A stretch of DNA of 64,000 bases from Blastopirellula marina (GTDB lineage: Bacteria; Planctomycetota; Planctomycetia; Pirellulales; Pirellulaceae), in NCBI RefSeq assembly GCF_002967715.1, contig NZ_PUIA01000094.1, forward strand, positions 186,001 through 250,000. Direction: 5' to 3'. Below the pieces are notes generated by a model, which saw only the letters and a list, made by a program, of their open reading frames with translations, did not search any database and was not told the DNA's origin. Made by a program: the position numbers and the translations under genes. Below, piece after piece: positions 18,339 to 25,897 of this stretch (positions are counted from its first letter, which is position 1; every line of letters begins with the position of its first letter).

Positions 18339-18790
18339 CAACAATGCCCCTTTTCATCTTCACTTGAATCCACGTAACAGTTCGCAGTAATGCTGAAACC
18401 TAGGGCGTGGTTTTGTAACGCATCCGAAACCCCCACATTTTTTGTTGAATCGATGAAGCAAGATCCGTTACAGCTAGAACTCGACGCCACGCGGGGAGGG
18501 AAAGAGGCGTGCATTGAGAAACAGTAAACACATATAACAAAACGACTTACACCGAAGCCAACTACTCCGCAACGGCCCGATTAGGAGAGTTCAGCTATCG
18601 GAAATCCACATCAACCGGCCCTGTCAAACAGCGCAGAACGCTATCTTCCGGCTGCATTGACCACCACAATTAAGGGAGCCACCAGTTGGTGAGATTCACC
18701 GGAATGAGTCAGTTCCGCACGACGTAACCACTCTATGTTCCTATCTGACAGTCGTGCAGGCCTTACCTTCCTCAATAGAAAGACCAGGAA
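18339..18790. other. Intergenic region, no gene supported
   Basis: About 450 bases between the divergent chemoreceptor and HD-domain genes. A 119-codon minus-strand frame at 18641-19000 is mostly the shadow of the HD gene. A 24-codon plus frame near 18450 has no ribosome-binding site. Promoters for both genes are expected here but none is convincing by eye. Confidence 0.5.
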
Positions 18791-19333
18791 ATGGCCGTTG
18801 AAATGCGAGGGATTGCCCGACATATCGTACGCGAGTACGAGTTGCCCCTGCTGGGAATTCATGGCATCACTCACTGGGCACGCGTGTACGATAACGGCCA
18901 ACGCCTGGCCGAAGTGAGTGGGGCGGACCAAGACGTGGTGGCGCTGTTTGCTTTGTTTCACGACTCCAAGCGGCGTAACGAAGGGCATGATCCCGATCAC
19001 GGCCAGCGCGGGGCCGAACTGGCCAAGGAGCTTCGTGGCGAGTTGTTCGAGCTACGCGACTCGCAGTTTGCGCTTTTACTGGAAGCGTGCCGCGGACACA
19101 CGCACTGTCGACATCACGCAGATGTCACTATTGGAACCTGTTGGGATTCCGACCGGTTGGACCTGGGGCGTGTCGGCATGAAACCGCACCCGCATTATCT
19201 GAACACCGATGAAGCCAAACGCAGTGAGACGATCCACTGGGCAGACGGGCGCGCATCATTCAACGTCGTGCCTGACTGGATTACCGAGCGATGGGGTGTC
19301 GAACTATCAGACTTCGATGACGAACTGTACTAA
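18791..19333 (+). CDS. HD-domain metal-dependent hydrolase-like protein
   Basis: The 180-residue protein starts MAVEMRGIARHIVREYELP, with AGGA immediately before the first ATG; the second ATG, four codons on, is an alternative. The HD signature is seen as HGITHWARVYDNGQ and LFALFHDSKRRNEGHDPDHG, followed by RGHTHC and a terminal Asp in CWDSDRLDLGRVG. These supply the H...HD...D metal ligands of the HD superfamily. The substrate (nucleotide or other phosphoester) is unknown. It overlaps the convergent acyltransferase gene by four bases. Confidence 0.85.
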   Translation: MAVEMRGIARHIVREYELPLLGIHGITHWARVYDNGQRLAEVSGADQDVVALFALFHDSKRRNEGHDPDHGQRGAELAKELRGELFELRDSQFALLLEACRGHTHCRHHADVTIGTCWDSDRLDLGRVGMKPHPHYLNTDEAKRSETIHWADGRASFNVVPDWITERWGVELSDFDDELY

Positions 19334-20151
19334 GCGGCTTGGCGCGACGATCGATGCTGCTCGGTCAGCTCATGAAACTCTTGAAGGATGCGAGTCTGCA
19401 TGATGCGTTCGGTGGCGCATAAGATACTAGCCACTTCCTTGCCATCCATCACCCGATGATCGTATGCGATCGTGACATTGCATTGTCCGGCGTCATTCAT
19501 CGGCCCGTAGGTTAATGTCGTCGTTACCGGAGCTCGCGGATCCAGGATCGTCACCCCCTGCCCTGCGACGGTCGTCAACGCGAAGGTTCCTAGTCGCTTG
19601 ATACGTTTCCGAGGTGAAAAATTGAATCGCAGCCACCAGAGAACGCGACGCAGGAAGTGGGGATAGTGCGACAGTCGCACCTGGTTTTTAAATACCTCTG
19701 CGACCGGCCCTGATTGATAACGTTCGAGAAGTCCCTGCTGCCGGTCGAGCGAAAAATTCTCAGCATCGGCGATCGGTGCGAAAAACAGCCAATTGTCGTC
19801 ATTGACCTGCCGCGATACCACCAGGTTACCGATGACCTCGGGATGCTCGTAAAGATGCGGCCAGGGCCACGAAATGTAGGTGCGTCGCAGGCTGGGATAC
19901 TCGGCCGCAACCAGCGCGTAGGCCCGCAGAAATGCGATCGCCCAGGAAATACGACGGGGACAGGCTTCCCGCACGGCCTGCAATTCTCGCAGATCGAACG
20001 TCTTTACCTGCGATACGGTTGGCATGCTTTTGTGCAGCCACATTAAATCCGTCACCAATGCCCGCTGAGGTGGCAGGCCGGCAGGCAACCAACGAAGCCA
20101 CGATGGCTTGGCGATGCGATCGTTGGAAACAGGATTATGCAGGTTGTTCAT
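19330..20151 (-). CDS. Stand-alone 2-oxoacid dehydrogenase-type acyltransferase (CAT-like fold)
   Basis: Start chosen at the ATG at 20149-20151 (273 residues); a GTG six codons upstream is possible. The protein lacks the lipoyl and E1/E3-binding domains of normal E2 subunits and consists only of a catalytic-type domain: MPTVSQVKTFDLRELQAV, SWAIAFLRAYALVAAEYPSL, and near the end the active-site motif AYDHRVMDG (His and Asp of HXXXDG). It therefore resembles chloramphenicol acetyltransferase-like or orphan E2 catalytic domains. It may acylate an unknown thiol or alcohol using CoA esters. It lies downstream of nrfA on the same strand, separated by about 140 bases that may encode a tiny membrane protein. 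Confidence 0.82.
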   Translation of the reverse strand: MNNLHNPVSNDRIAKPSWLRWLPAGLPPQRALVTDLMWLHKSMPTVSQVKTFDLRELQAVREACPRRISWAIAFLRAYALVAAEYPSLRRTYISWPWPHLYEHPEVIGNLVVSRQVNDDNWLFFAPIADAENFSLDRQQGLLERYQSGPVAEVFKNQVRLSHYPHFLRRVLWWLRFNFSPRKRIKRLGTFALTTVAGQGVTILDPRAPVTTTLTYGPMNDAGQCNVTIAYDHRVMDGKEVASILCATERIMQTRILQEFHELTEQHRSSRQAA

Positions 20152-20287
20152 CCGAGCTACAGAAGCCACCAGCCTGGGTCACCAACACCATCGTCAGTCT
20201 GCGGACCCCGATACAGACGGTGAGCAGGGAATACCAAAAACCGAGCCCAGAAAGCAAGGCCAGCTTTACCCCAACCCCTGCTAGCAC
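20135..20287 (-). CDS. Candidate 50-residue hydrophobic membrane protein downstream of nrfA
   Basis: Two bases after the nrfA stop codon a GTG (20285-20287) opens a 50-codon frame ending in TAA at 20135. The predicted product is a single transmembrane helix (VKLALLSGLGFWYSLLTVCI) followed by positively charged VRR and a polar tail with FCSSDEQPA. It overlaps the next gene's ATG by 17 bases. There is no good Shine-Dalgarno sequence, so expression would depend on coupling to nrfA. The hydrophobic core and tight operon spacing argue for a real gene; the lack of any recognisable family argues for caution. Confidence 0.35.
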   Translation of the reverse strand: MLAGVGVKLALLSGLGFWYSLLTVCIGVRRLTMVLVTQAGGFCSSDEQPA

Positions 20288-20289
20288 AC

Positions 20290-21879
20290 CTAGCGAATGG
20301 GGGCCTTATCGTCCGGTGTGATCCCTTCAATCTCGACGGCCTCTACCGCGACATCGGGAGACTCAGGGGCACGAAGCTTGGTGGCTGCGACTTCCGCCTG
20401 ACGACAGTAGTCGATCGCTTCGCCCAGGATTCGCGCCGCTTCCTGGTCGGCATGAAATCCTTTGGAATTCTCGCTGCTGATGAAGTCGAGTCGCCACATC
20501 CCCTTCTTCTGGAGTTCCAGAATGGGAGCCAACTGCTCGTCGGTAGCTCCGGCTGCCTTGGCCGCATTGATCGCATCGAGCATCGAAGTCATCGCCACCG
20601 CTGCTCTTTCGATGAGGTCCTGAGTCCTGGCTTGAATGAGTTCCACGCGTTGTTTTAACTCTCCCTCGTTCACGTTGTGGCACGTCTGGCACGAGCGGTT
20701 GACGTTCAACATCGGGCTGCGGACGTTATGACTACTGACCTTCATCGCCCCTTTGCGTTCATACGGCATATGGCAGTCGGCACAGCTCACACCGCTGCGG
20801 GCGTGGATCCCCTGACTCCACAGCTCAAACTCGGGGTGCTGAGCCTTGTAGATCTTGGCCCCTGTTTCGCCATGCTTGTAGTCGACGAAATCGCTGCCAT
20901 CAGGAAATTTGTGGCCATCGTAAAGCTCTTCGATTTGCTCTACCTTCAGCCCGTTGGCCCACGGAAAGAACAAGGTCTCTTTGCTGGCACAGTAATACTC
21001 GACGTGACATTGGGCACAAACGAACGTGCGCATCTCTTGTCTTGAAGCATCAAGATTCGGATCGTAGTCCCGCTCACGCTTTCCGTTTCTCCACCGCTCG
21101 ACGCTTGGCAAATGGACGACCGGATCGTCACTTTTCGCCAATGCGGCAATCCCTTGCACGAAGCCTGGCCGGGTCACGCGAATCGCCATCGATTTGGGGT
21201 CGTGGCAATCGATGCAACTAACCGGATGAGCCTTACCTTCACCGGAAGTCCCATCGGGAGTCTTCAATAACTCGGCATGGGCATCGGCATATTCCATTGC
21301 ACTCATGGCTTGGAATCCGGTCATCACCGCCGGCCAATTGAAGTCTTGGGCCAGGTCTTCCGCAGTGACTTCCGTCATACCTTCTTCCATAAGGCCAATC
21401 CGGCGATATGTAGGAATAATCGACGCATGGCAATGCAGACAAGCTCCGGCCTGTTTTCGCTCGGTCACGCGTTTGGTAACCTCCTGATCGCTGAGCATGT
21501 AGGCATGCCCGCGGGCCTCGCGATAGTCGAGACTGAACGCATATCCCGCATACAAACGTTTGAGCCAGGGATGGGCCTCCAACTTGCTGGCCGTTAGCGC
21601 CTCGGATCCGCCATACTCAGACTCTTCGGAATCGACCGTCAGTAGGTAAGAATCGTATTGATCGGGCCAGTTCACGCCCCACGGCTGAGGATCGGTCGTT
21701 ATTTCGTCCACCTCTTCCAGGCGAACGAAGGGAATCTGGGCTTCCTGTTTCTTCTCGAAGATGTTGGTCAAAAGCGCCACTAGCCCAAACGTGACGACGG
21801 CAAACAAAAGCATCAGCCCAGCCAACGAAACAAACGATGGACCACGGGCAGAACTACCGGCAGAGTTGTCAGGGCTCAT
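20290..21879 (-). CDS. nrfA: Ammonia-forming cytochrome c nitrite reductase, catalytic subunit
   Basis: The 529-residue protein reduces nitrite to ammonium with six electrons from NrfH. It begins with an N-terminal transmembrane segment (about 18-38, LAGLMLLFAVVTFGLVALL) that could be an uncleaved anchor. Five heme sites are present: CLHCH (147-151), CIDCH (222-226), CAQCH (288-292), CADCH (366-370) and CQTCH (397-401). Heme 1 is the catalytic heme by position (after GHAYMLSD) and carries CXXCH rather than the CXXCK of E. coli NrfA, as also known for Campylobacter-type enzymes. Other active-site landmarks are present: CAQCHVEYYC with the calcium-site Tyr, and KAQHPEFELWSQGIHARSG supplying the conserved Gln and His. 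It follows nrfH by 12 bases. Confidence 0.95.
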   Translation of the reverse strand: MSPDNSAGSSARGPSFVSLAGLMLLFAVVTFGLVALLTNIFEKKQEAQIPFVRLEEVDEITTDPQPWGVNWPDQYDSYLLTVDSEESEYGGSEALTASKLEAHPWLKRLYAGYAFSLDYREARGHAYMLSDQEVTKRVTERKQAGACLHCHASIIPTYRRIGLMEEGMTEVTAEDLAQDFNWPAVMTGFQAMSAMEYADAHAELLKTPDGTSGEGKAHPVSCIDCHDPKSMAIRVTRPGFVQGIAALAKSDDPVVHLPSVERWRNGKRERDYDPNLDASRQEMRTFVCAQCHVEYYCASKETLFFPWANGLKVEQIEELYDGHKFPDGSDFVDYKHGETGAKIYKAQHPEFELWSQGIHARSGVSCADCHMPYERKGAMKVSSHNVRSPMLNVNRSCQTCHNVNEGELKQRVELIQARTQDLIERAAVAMTSMLDAINAAKAAGATDEQLAPILELQKKGMWRLDFISSENSKGFHADQEAARILGEAIDYCRQAEVAATKLRAPESPDVAVEAVEIEGITPDDKAPIR

Positions 21880-21891
21880 GATGCATACCTA

Positions 21892-22530
21892 TCAACGGGA
21901 GTCAGGTTCCAAAGTGGGATACACCCTCGAATGAAGCGAATGCCCTACGTCCGCATGGCAATGGACGCAGGACATCGTCTCGCTATGCGGGCTGGCCGGC
22001 AACATGTTGTGAACGAAGTCGGCATGACAATGCAAACAAGCATGCTGCGTGACCAGGCGATTGCGAGGTTTGATACGCAATGGATCGGGATAGTCGTTAA
22101 ACGTGAACGCCAGCGAATGGAAGAAACCGTTATCCGCTTTGGTTACCCATTTGCCGATTGGGTCGTGAGAAAGATGGCAATCGTTGCAGACGGCCACGTC
22201 ATGATGACTCGACTTCTCCCAGGTATCGTACGACTCTTGCATCACGTGGCAGTTGACACAGGTTTTGGGGTCGTTACTGAGATAGCTGGCCCCTTTGCCG
22301 TAGCCAAACGTGAATGCCCCCAGTCCGAGAACCACTCCCAGCAGAATTGCAAAGAACGAGGAGAATAGGCCTGCCAAGACCTTGGCCTTCGCGTACCGAT
22401 TCCGCGTCCTGTAGAGCTTCTGCGAAGCTGGTTTTTCGTGAGTCAACCCGATTCCATCCCGTCGAATTCGACCTGAGGCTTGGCTACCAGAGGAGTTTCG
22501 TTTGCTTCTAGGGCATGACGTTCTCGGCAT
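21892..22530 (-). CDS. nrfH: Tetraheme cytochrome NrfH (quinol-oxidising partner of NrfA)
   Basis: Start taken at the ATG at 22528-22530 (212 residues). The frame stays open to 22689, but that extension lies upstream of a good promoter and has no NrfH character. After a basic cytoplasmic N-terminus, one membrane helix lies at about 54-75 (VLAGLFSSFFAILLGVVLGL). Four heme sites follow: CVNCH, CNDCH, CLHCH and CVHCH, with CVNCHVMQESYDTW typical of the NapC/NrfH family. It is expected to take electrons from the quinol pool and pass them to NrfA on the outer face of the membrane. It is divergent from the Amt-chemoreceptor fusion. Confidence 0.93.
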   Translation of the reverse strand: MPRTSCPRSKRNSSGSQASGRIRRDGIGLTHEKPASQKLYRTRNRYAKAKVLAGLFSSFFAILLGVVLGLGAFTFGYGKGASYLSNDPKTCVNCHVMQESYDTWEKSSHHDVAVCNDCHLSHDPIGKWVTKADNGFFHSLAFTFNDYPDPLRIKPRNRLVTQHACLHCHADFVHNMLPASPHSETMSCVHCHADVGHSLHSRVYPTLEPDSR

Positions 22531-22885
22531 GTTAATGCTCGGTCGATCTAACAGCAAGCAAGATCGTGCAACTAGCCACCAACCTTCACACCACCTACAC
22601 GAAGTAGCAGTGGTTATACATAAACCAACAAAGGCCCTCAAACCCAGGATCCCCCCGAAAGAGAATGGATGTGGCCATTTTCTATCCACCGCAATGGTTA
22701 TGTGAAATCAAACCACACTGCAGCAATAATTGAGAGGGCCGAGAATGCCCCCTCGAACGACAGAGGTCAGGAAAATCTAAAAAGCAATAAGAAAGCTCAA
22801 CGATAGACAAACATCAACCTATCTTTGCCCAACAAACGATCACAAATCGTGTATCTCTGATTTGCCCCCTTAAGAGAGTTGTTGG
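22531..22885. other. Divergent regulatory region between nrfHA and the Amt-chemoreceptor gene
   Basis: This 355-base AT-richer region contains the nrfHA promoter (listed separately). Close to the Amt start there is an imperfect inverted repeat (GATCAC at 22846-22851 with GTGTATC a few bases on) that may be an operator. No sigma-54 (GG-N10-GC type) promoter or FNR box was recognised. Confidence 0.5.
22613..22641 (-). promoter_or_regulatory. Probable sigma-70 promoter of nrfHA
   Basis: On the minus strand TTGAGG (22636-22641) and TATAAC (22613-22618) are separated by exactly 17 bases. Transcription would begin near 22606, about 76 bases before the nrfH ATG. This supports the shorter NrfH start, because the long frame would begin upstream of the transcript. 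Confidence 0.5.
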
Positions 22886-25200
22886 ATGTTCAAACGATCA
22901 CACGCCGCCTATTTCTTGGTCGGCACAACGCTACTAATCGCTGGCCTGATAACGCCAACCGCCTTGGCGGAAGGGGAAGCCTTTCAAGCGGCTACCACGA
23001 CCGACGTGGTCGAAGTATCTGGTGACGAGCACTCGATGGTCGACTATGCCTGGGTGATCTTCGCCGCCTCGCTGGTCATGCTGATGCAAGCCGGATTTAT
23101 GTGTCTGGAATCGGGGCTGGCCCGAGCCAAGAATTCGATCAACGTGGCCGTCAAGAACATGCCGACTTCGTTCTGTCGGTCGCTGGCTTCTGGTTGATTG
23201 GTTTCGGGCTAATGTTCGGAACGACCGCCTACGGACTCTATGGAACCAGCGACTTTTGTGTCTCCTTCGAGAACGCACCGTGGCTGGCGGTCTTTTTTGT
23301 CTTCCAGGCAACGTTCTGCGGCACGGCGGCCACGATTGACTCAGGTGCTGTGGCCGAGCGTTCTCGCTTTGCGACCTACTTGTTTATCTCGTTCGTGACG
23401 TCGGTGGTCATCTACCCGATCTTTGGGCACTGGGCCTGGGGAAGTTTGTATCACGGCGACTCCAGCGGTTGGCTGGAAAACTGGGGCTTCATCGACTTCG
23501 CCGGTTCGACGGTAGTCCACTCGGCAGGAGCTTGGGTTGCGTTGGCTTCGATCATCGTCATTGGCCCACGCCTGGGTAAGTTCAACCAGGACGGAACAGC
23601 CAATCGCTTTCATCCCCACAATTTGCCCCTGATGTACCTGGGAACGTTCATCCTGGTCTTCGGCTGGTTCGGCTTTAACTGTGGAAGCACCCTGGAAGCC
23701 ACCTCGGACGTCGGCCCGATTGCCATGACAACCATGCTCTCGGCCTGTTTCGCTGGAATCAGTTCGACCTTTGTCAGTTGGATATTCGGTAGCGAAAAGC
23801 TTCCCCAAGCGGAAGATGTTGCCAACGGTGTGCTCGGCGGTCTGGTCGGTATCACCGCCGGTTGCGCCAGTGTCTCGGCAGGCGGTGCAGTGATGATCGG
23901 CTTGATGAGCGGGGTGCTCGTGTTCCTCGGTACGATGTTTATCGAACGCGTACTGAAGCTGGACGACGTCGTCGGGGCCATTCCTGTCCACGGCTTCTGC
24001 GGTGCCTGGGGAACACTCGCGGTGGGCCTTTTCGCTCGCCCCGATGTGCTGCTCGATTCCGGCATGACTCGCTTTGATCTGATTGGCGTGCAGGCCGTGG
24101 GCGTTCTGGCATGTTTCGGCTGGTGCTTTGGCAGTGCGATCGTGCTGATCTCGCTCTTGAAATGCATTACTCCTGTCCGTGTCGACGAACACGACGAAAT
24201 CATCGGCTTGAACATCTCGGAACATGGTGCCAAGAGCACTCTGTTCGACCTCGCGGCGACCATGCAAAAAGCAGCCACGGCCGATCACATCGACCAGCGT
24301 TTTCGTGTCGAACCAGAGATCGGCACCGAAGCGGGAGACCTGGCTCACGCGTTCAACCATTTGATTGAAGCGATCACTTCTGAGCGTTCGCGTACCGAGG
24401 CCGCAGTCGAATCGCTCGAGCGTCAAAAGAAACTGGCCCAGGCCGGTCTGACCAAGTACCGAACCCAGGTTGAAGCGAGCCTGGAGTCGATCGATCAGCA
24501 GCGTAACTCGCTGCAGTTGATCCTTGAAGGCTCGTCGTCGAACGCCCAAAAGCTGGTCGGATCGGTTCAGCAGATCTTCGCTCGAATCGATGGGATGGTG
24601 CAGTCACTAGGAACCATTTCGAGCCAAATGCAAGAGGCCGCTTCCTTGGCCGGACAAGGTGTGGCCACCGCCAACAGCAGTGGCACAACCATGAACCAGC
24701 TGAGTGAGTCGTCGCACGAAATCGAGAGCGTGCTGGACATGGTCCGCGAGATCGCCGAGCAAACCAATATGCTGGCTCTCAATGCGACGATCGAAGCCGC
24801 CCGAGCTGGCGAAGCCGGCAAAGGCTTCGCCGTCGTCGCCACGGAAGTGAAGCAGCTCGCCAAGGCGTCGTCCGAATCGACCGACCAGATCAGCGGTCGA
24901 ATCTCACGCATTCGCCAAGATACCCGCCAGGTGTCCTCTAACCTCAGCCAAACAGCCGAAGTGATCGGCCAAGTTTGTGCGATGAGTGATGAAATGAATC
25001 GTTTCATTCAAGCATCGTCCGCCGACCAGCGAAGTTCCGCAGAACAGGTCCGCCAGATCGGCAGCGAAATCGAAGCCATGGTCGAGGAAATGCTCGGCGG
25101 CATGAAAACGATCCGCGAAGCCAGCGATACGATCGGTCAACGCGTGCGAAGTTCCTACCAGGAATTCACCACCGTGCTGGACCAAGCCGGACTGGCGTAA
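22886..25200 (+). pseudogene. Ammonium transporter fused to methyl-accepting chemotaxis signalling domain, frameshifted
   Basis: Two overlapping frames make one protein of about 771 residues if a single base is restored. Frame 1 (22886 to about 23158) encodes a signal peptide and the first Amt helix, up to [17 protein letters not shown]. At 23159-23160 only two bases separate it from frame 2, which continues [20 protein letters not shown] as expected for Amt family proteins; a G seems to be missing before GCC. The Amt part (to about residue 435) has the twin histidines of the conduction pore ([20 protein letters not shown]). A linker leads to a chemoreceptor signalling coiled coil with [20 protein letters not shown] and [15 protein letters not shown]. 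The protein should sense or import ammonium and signal to CheA/CheW. The shift may be a sequencing error, a recent mutation or recoding. It is divergent from nrfHA. Confidence 0.9.
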
Positions 25201-25226
25201 CTCAAGCATCCTAGCCATTCAACGGA

Positions 25227-25256
25227 AAGCGAGCTCCACCGGGGCTCGCTTTTTTA
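25227..25256 (+). terminator. Rho-independent terminator after the Amt-chemoreceptor gene
   Basis: An 8-bp stem AAGCGAGC / GCTCGCTT (25227-25234 and 25244-25251) is followed by a T-run, starting 26 bases after the stop codon. Confidence 0.85.
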
Positions 25257-25323
25257 TTGTCCCCCTCGCCAGGCAAATAGAACATCATGCCCGTCGCTGG
25301 CCTGCCGTGCATTTACAGTTGTC

Positions 25324-25352
25324 TTGACGTTTGTTGTAGCAACGCCTATCCT
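25324..25352 (+). promoter_or_regulatory. Promoter with overlapping operator for the MarR-halogenase operon
   Basis: TTGACG (25324-25329) and TATCCT (25347-25352) are 17 bases apart. An inverted repeat GTTG-TAG-CAAC (25333-25343) sits between them, where a dimeric MarR repressor could block polymerase. The predicted start of transcription coincides with the ATG at 25359, so the message may be leaderless. Confidence 0.55.
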
Positions 25353-25358
25353 GGGGGT

Positions 25359-25865
25359 ATGGCTCCTACTCCGCAAAAGCCTCGAACGCACACAAACTCC
25401 AGGAAGTTCGACTCCCTGGAGCAAGAAGTCTTTTTGAACCTATGGCGTACCTACGATCGCCTGAAAGCGTTTGAGGAACAGGTCTTCGGCAACGCCGGCC
25501 TTTCCGCCCAACAATACAATACGCTGCGTCTGCTGAAATCCGTCTACCCCGACTCGATGCCGACCCTGGTGCTTGGCTCACGATTAATTTCTCGTGCTCC
25601 GGACATGACTCGGCTGTTAGATAAACTCGAACAACGCGGTTTACTGTCACGAGAGAGACGTCCCGAGAATCGACGCGTGGTCGAGGTAACCGTTACCCCC
25701 CCAGGCTTGGCCCTGCTGGAAGAGCTTTCTTCAGAAGTTCGCGAGTGCCACCGCAAGCAACTGGGGCACCTTTCTCCCGACGCACTTCGTCAGTTGGCCT
25801 CGCTACTCAAAGAAGCCCGCGAGCCTCACGAAGATGAAACCAACCTGTCACTGGTCGATGAATAA
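25359..25865 (+). CDS. MarR family transcriptional regulator
   Basis: Start taken at the ATG at 25359 (168 residues); the frame is open 24 codons upstream but those codons overlap the promoter. The winged-helix domain is seen from about residue 40: LSAQQYNTLRLLKSVYP, then the recognition region SRAPDMTRLLDKLEQRGLLSRER and wing PENRRVVEVTVTPPGLALLEEL. MarR dimers typically repress their own operon and are released by phenolic or oxidative ligands. The gene precedes the halogenase-like flavoprotein by 32 bases, so it probably controls that enzyme. Confidence 0.92.
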   Translation: MAPTPQKPRTHTNSRKFDSLEQEVFLNLWRTYDRLKAFEEQVFGNAGLSAQQYNTLRLLKSVYPDSMPTLVLGSRLISRAPDMTRLLDKLEQRGLLSRERRPENRRVVEVTVTPPGLALLEELSSEVRECHRKQLGHLSPDALRQLASLLKEAREPHEDETNLSLVDE

Positions 25866-25897
25866 GCCCGACCATCAGCGAGCAAGTACTTTTGAGC

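Noticed and set aside
18440-18530. 24-codon plus-strand frame near 18450
   Set aside because: No Shine-Dalgarno sequence and no hydrophobic or motif content to support it.
22531-22689. N-terminal extension of NrfH by 53 residues
   Set aside because: The extension begins upstream of the predicted transcription start and has no NrfH-like features; the ATG at 22528-22530 is preferred.
23341-24549. 402-codon minus-strand open frame
   Set aside because: Antisense to the Amt-chemoreceptor coding sequence; His/Asp/Arg-rich with no recognisable domain.
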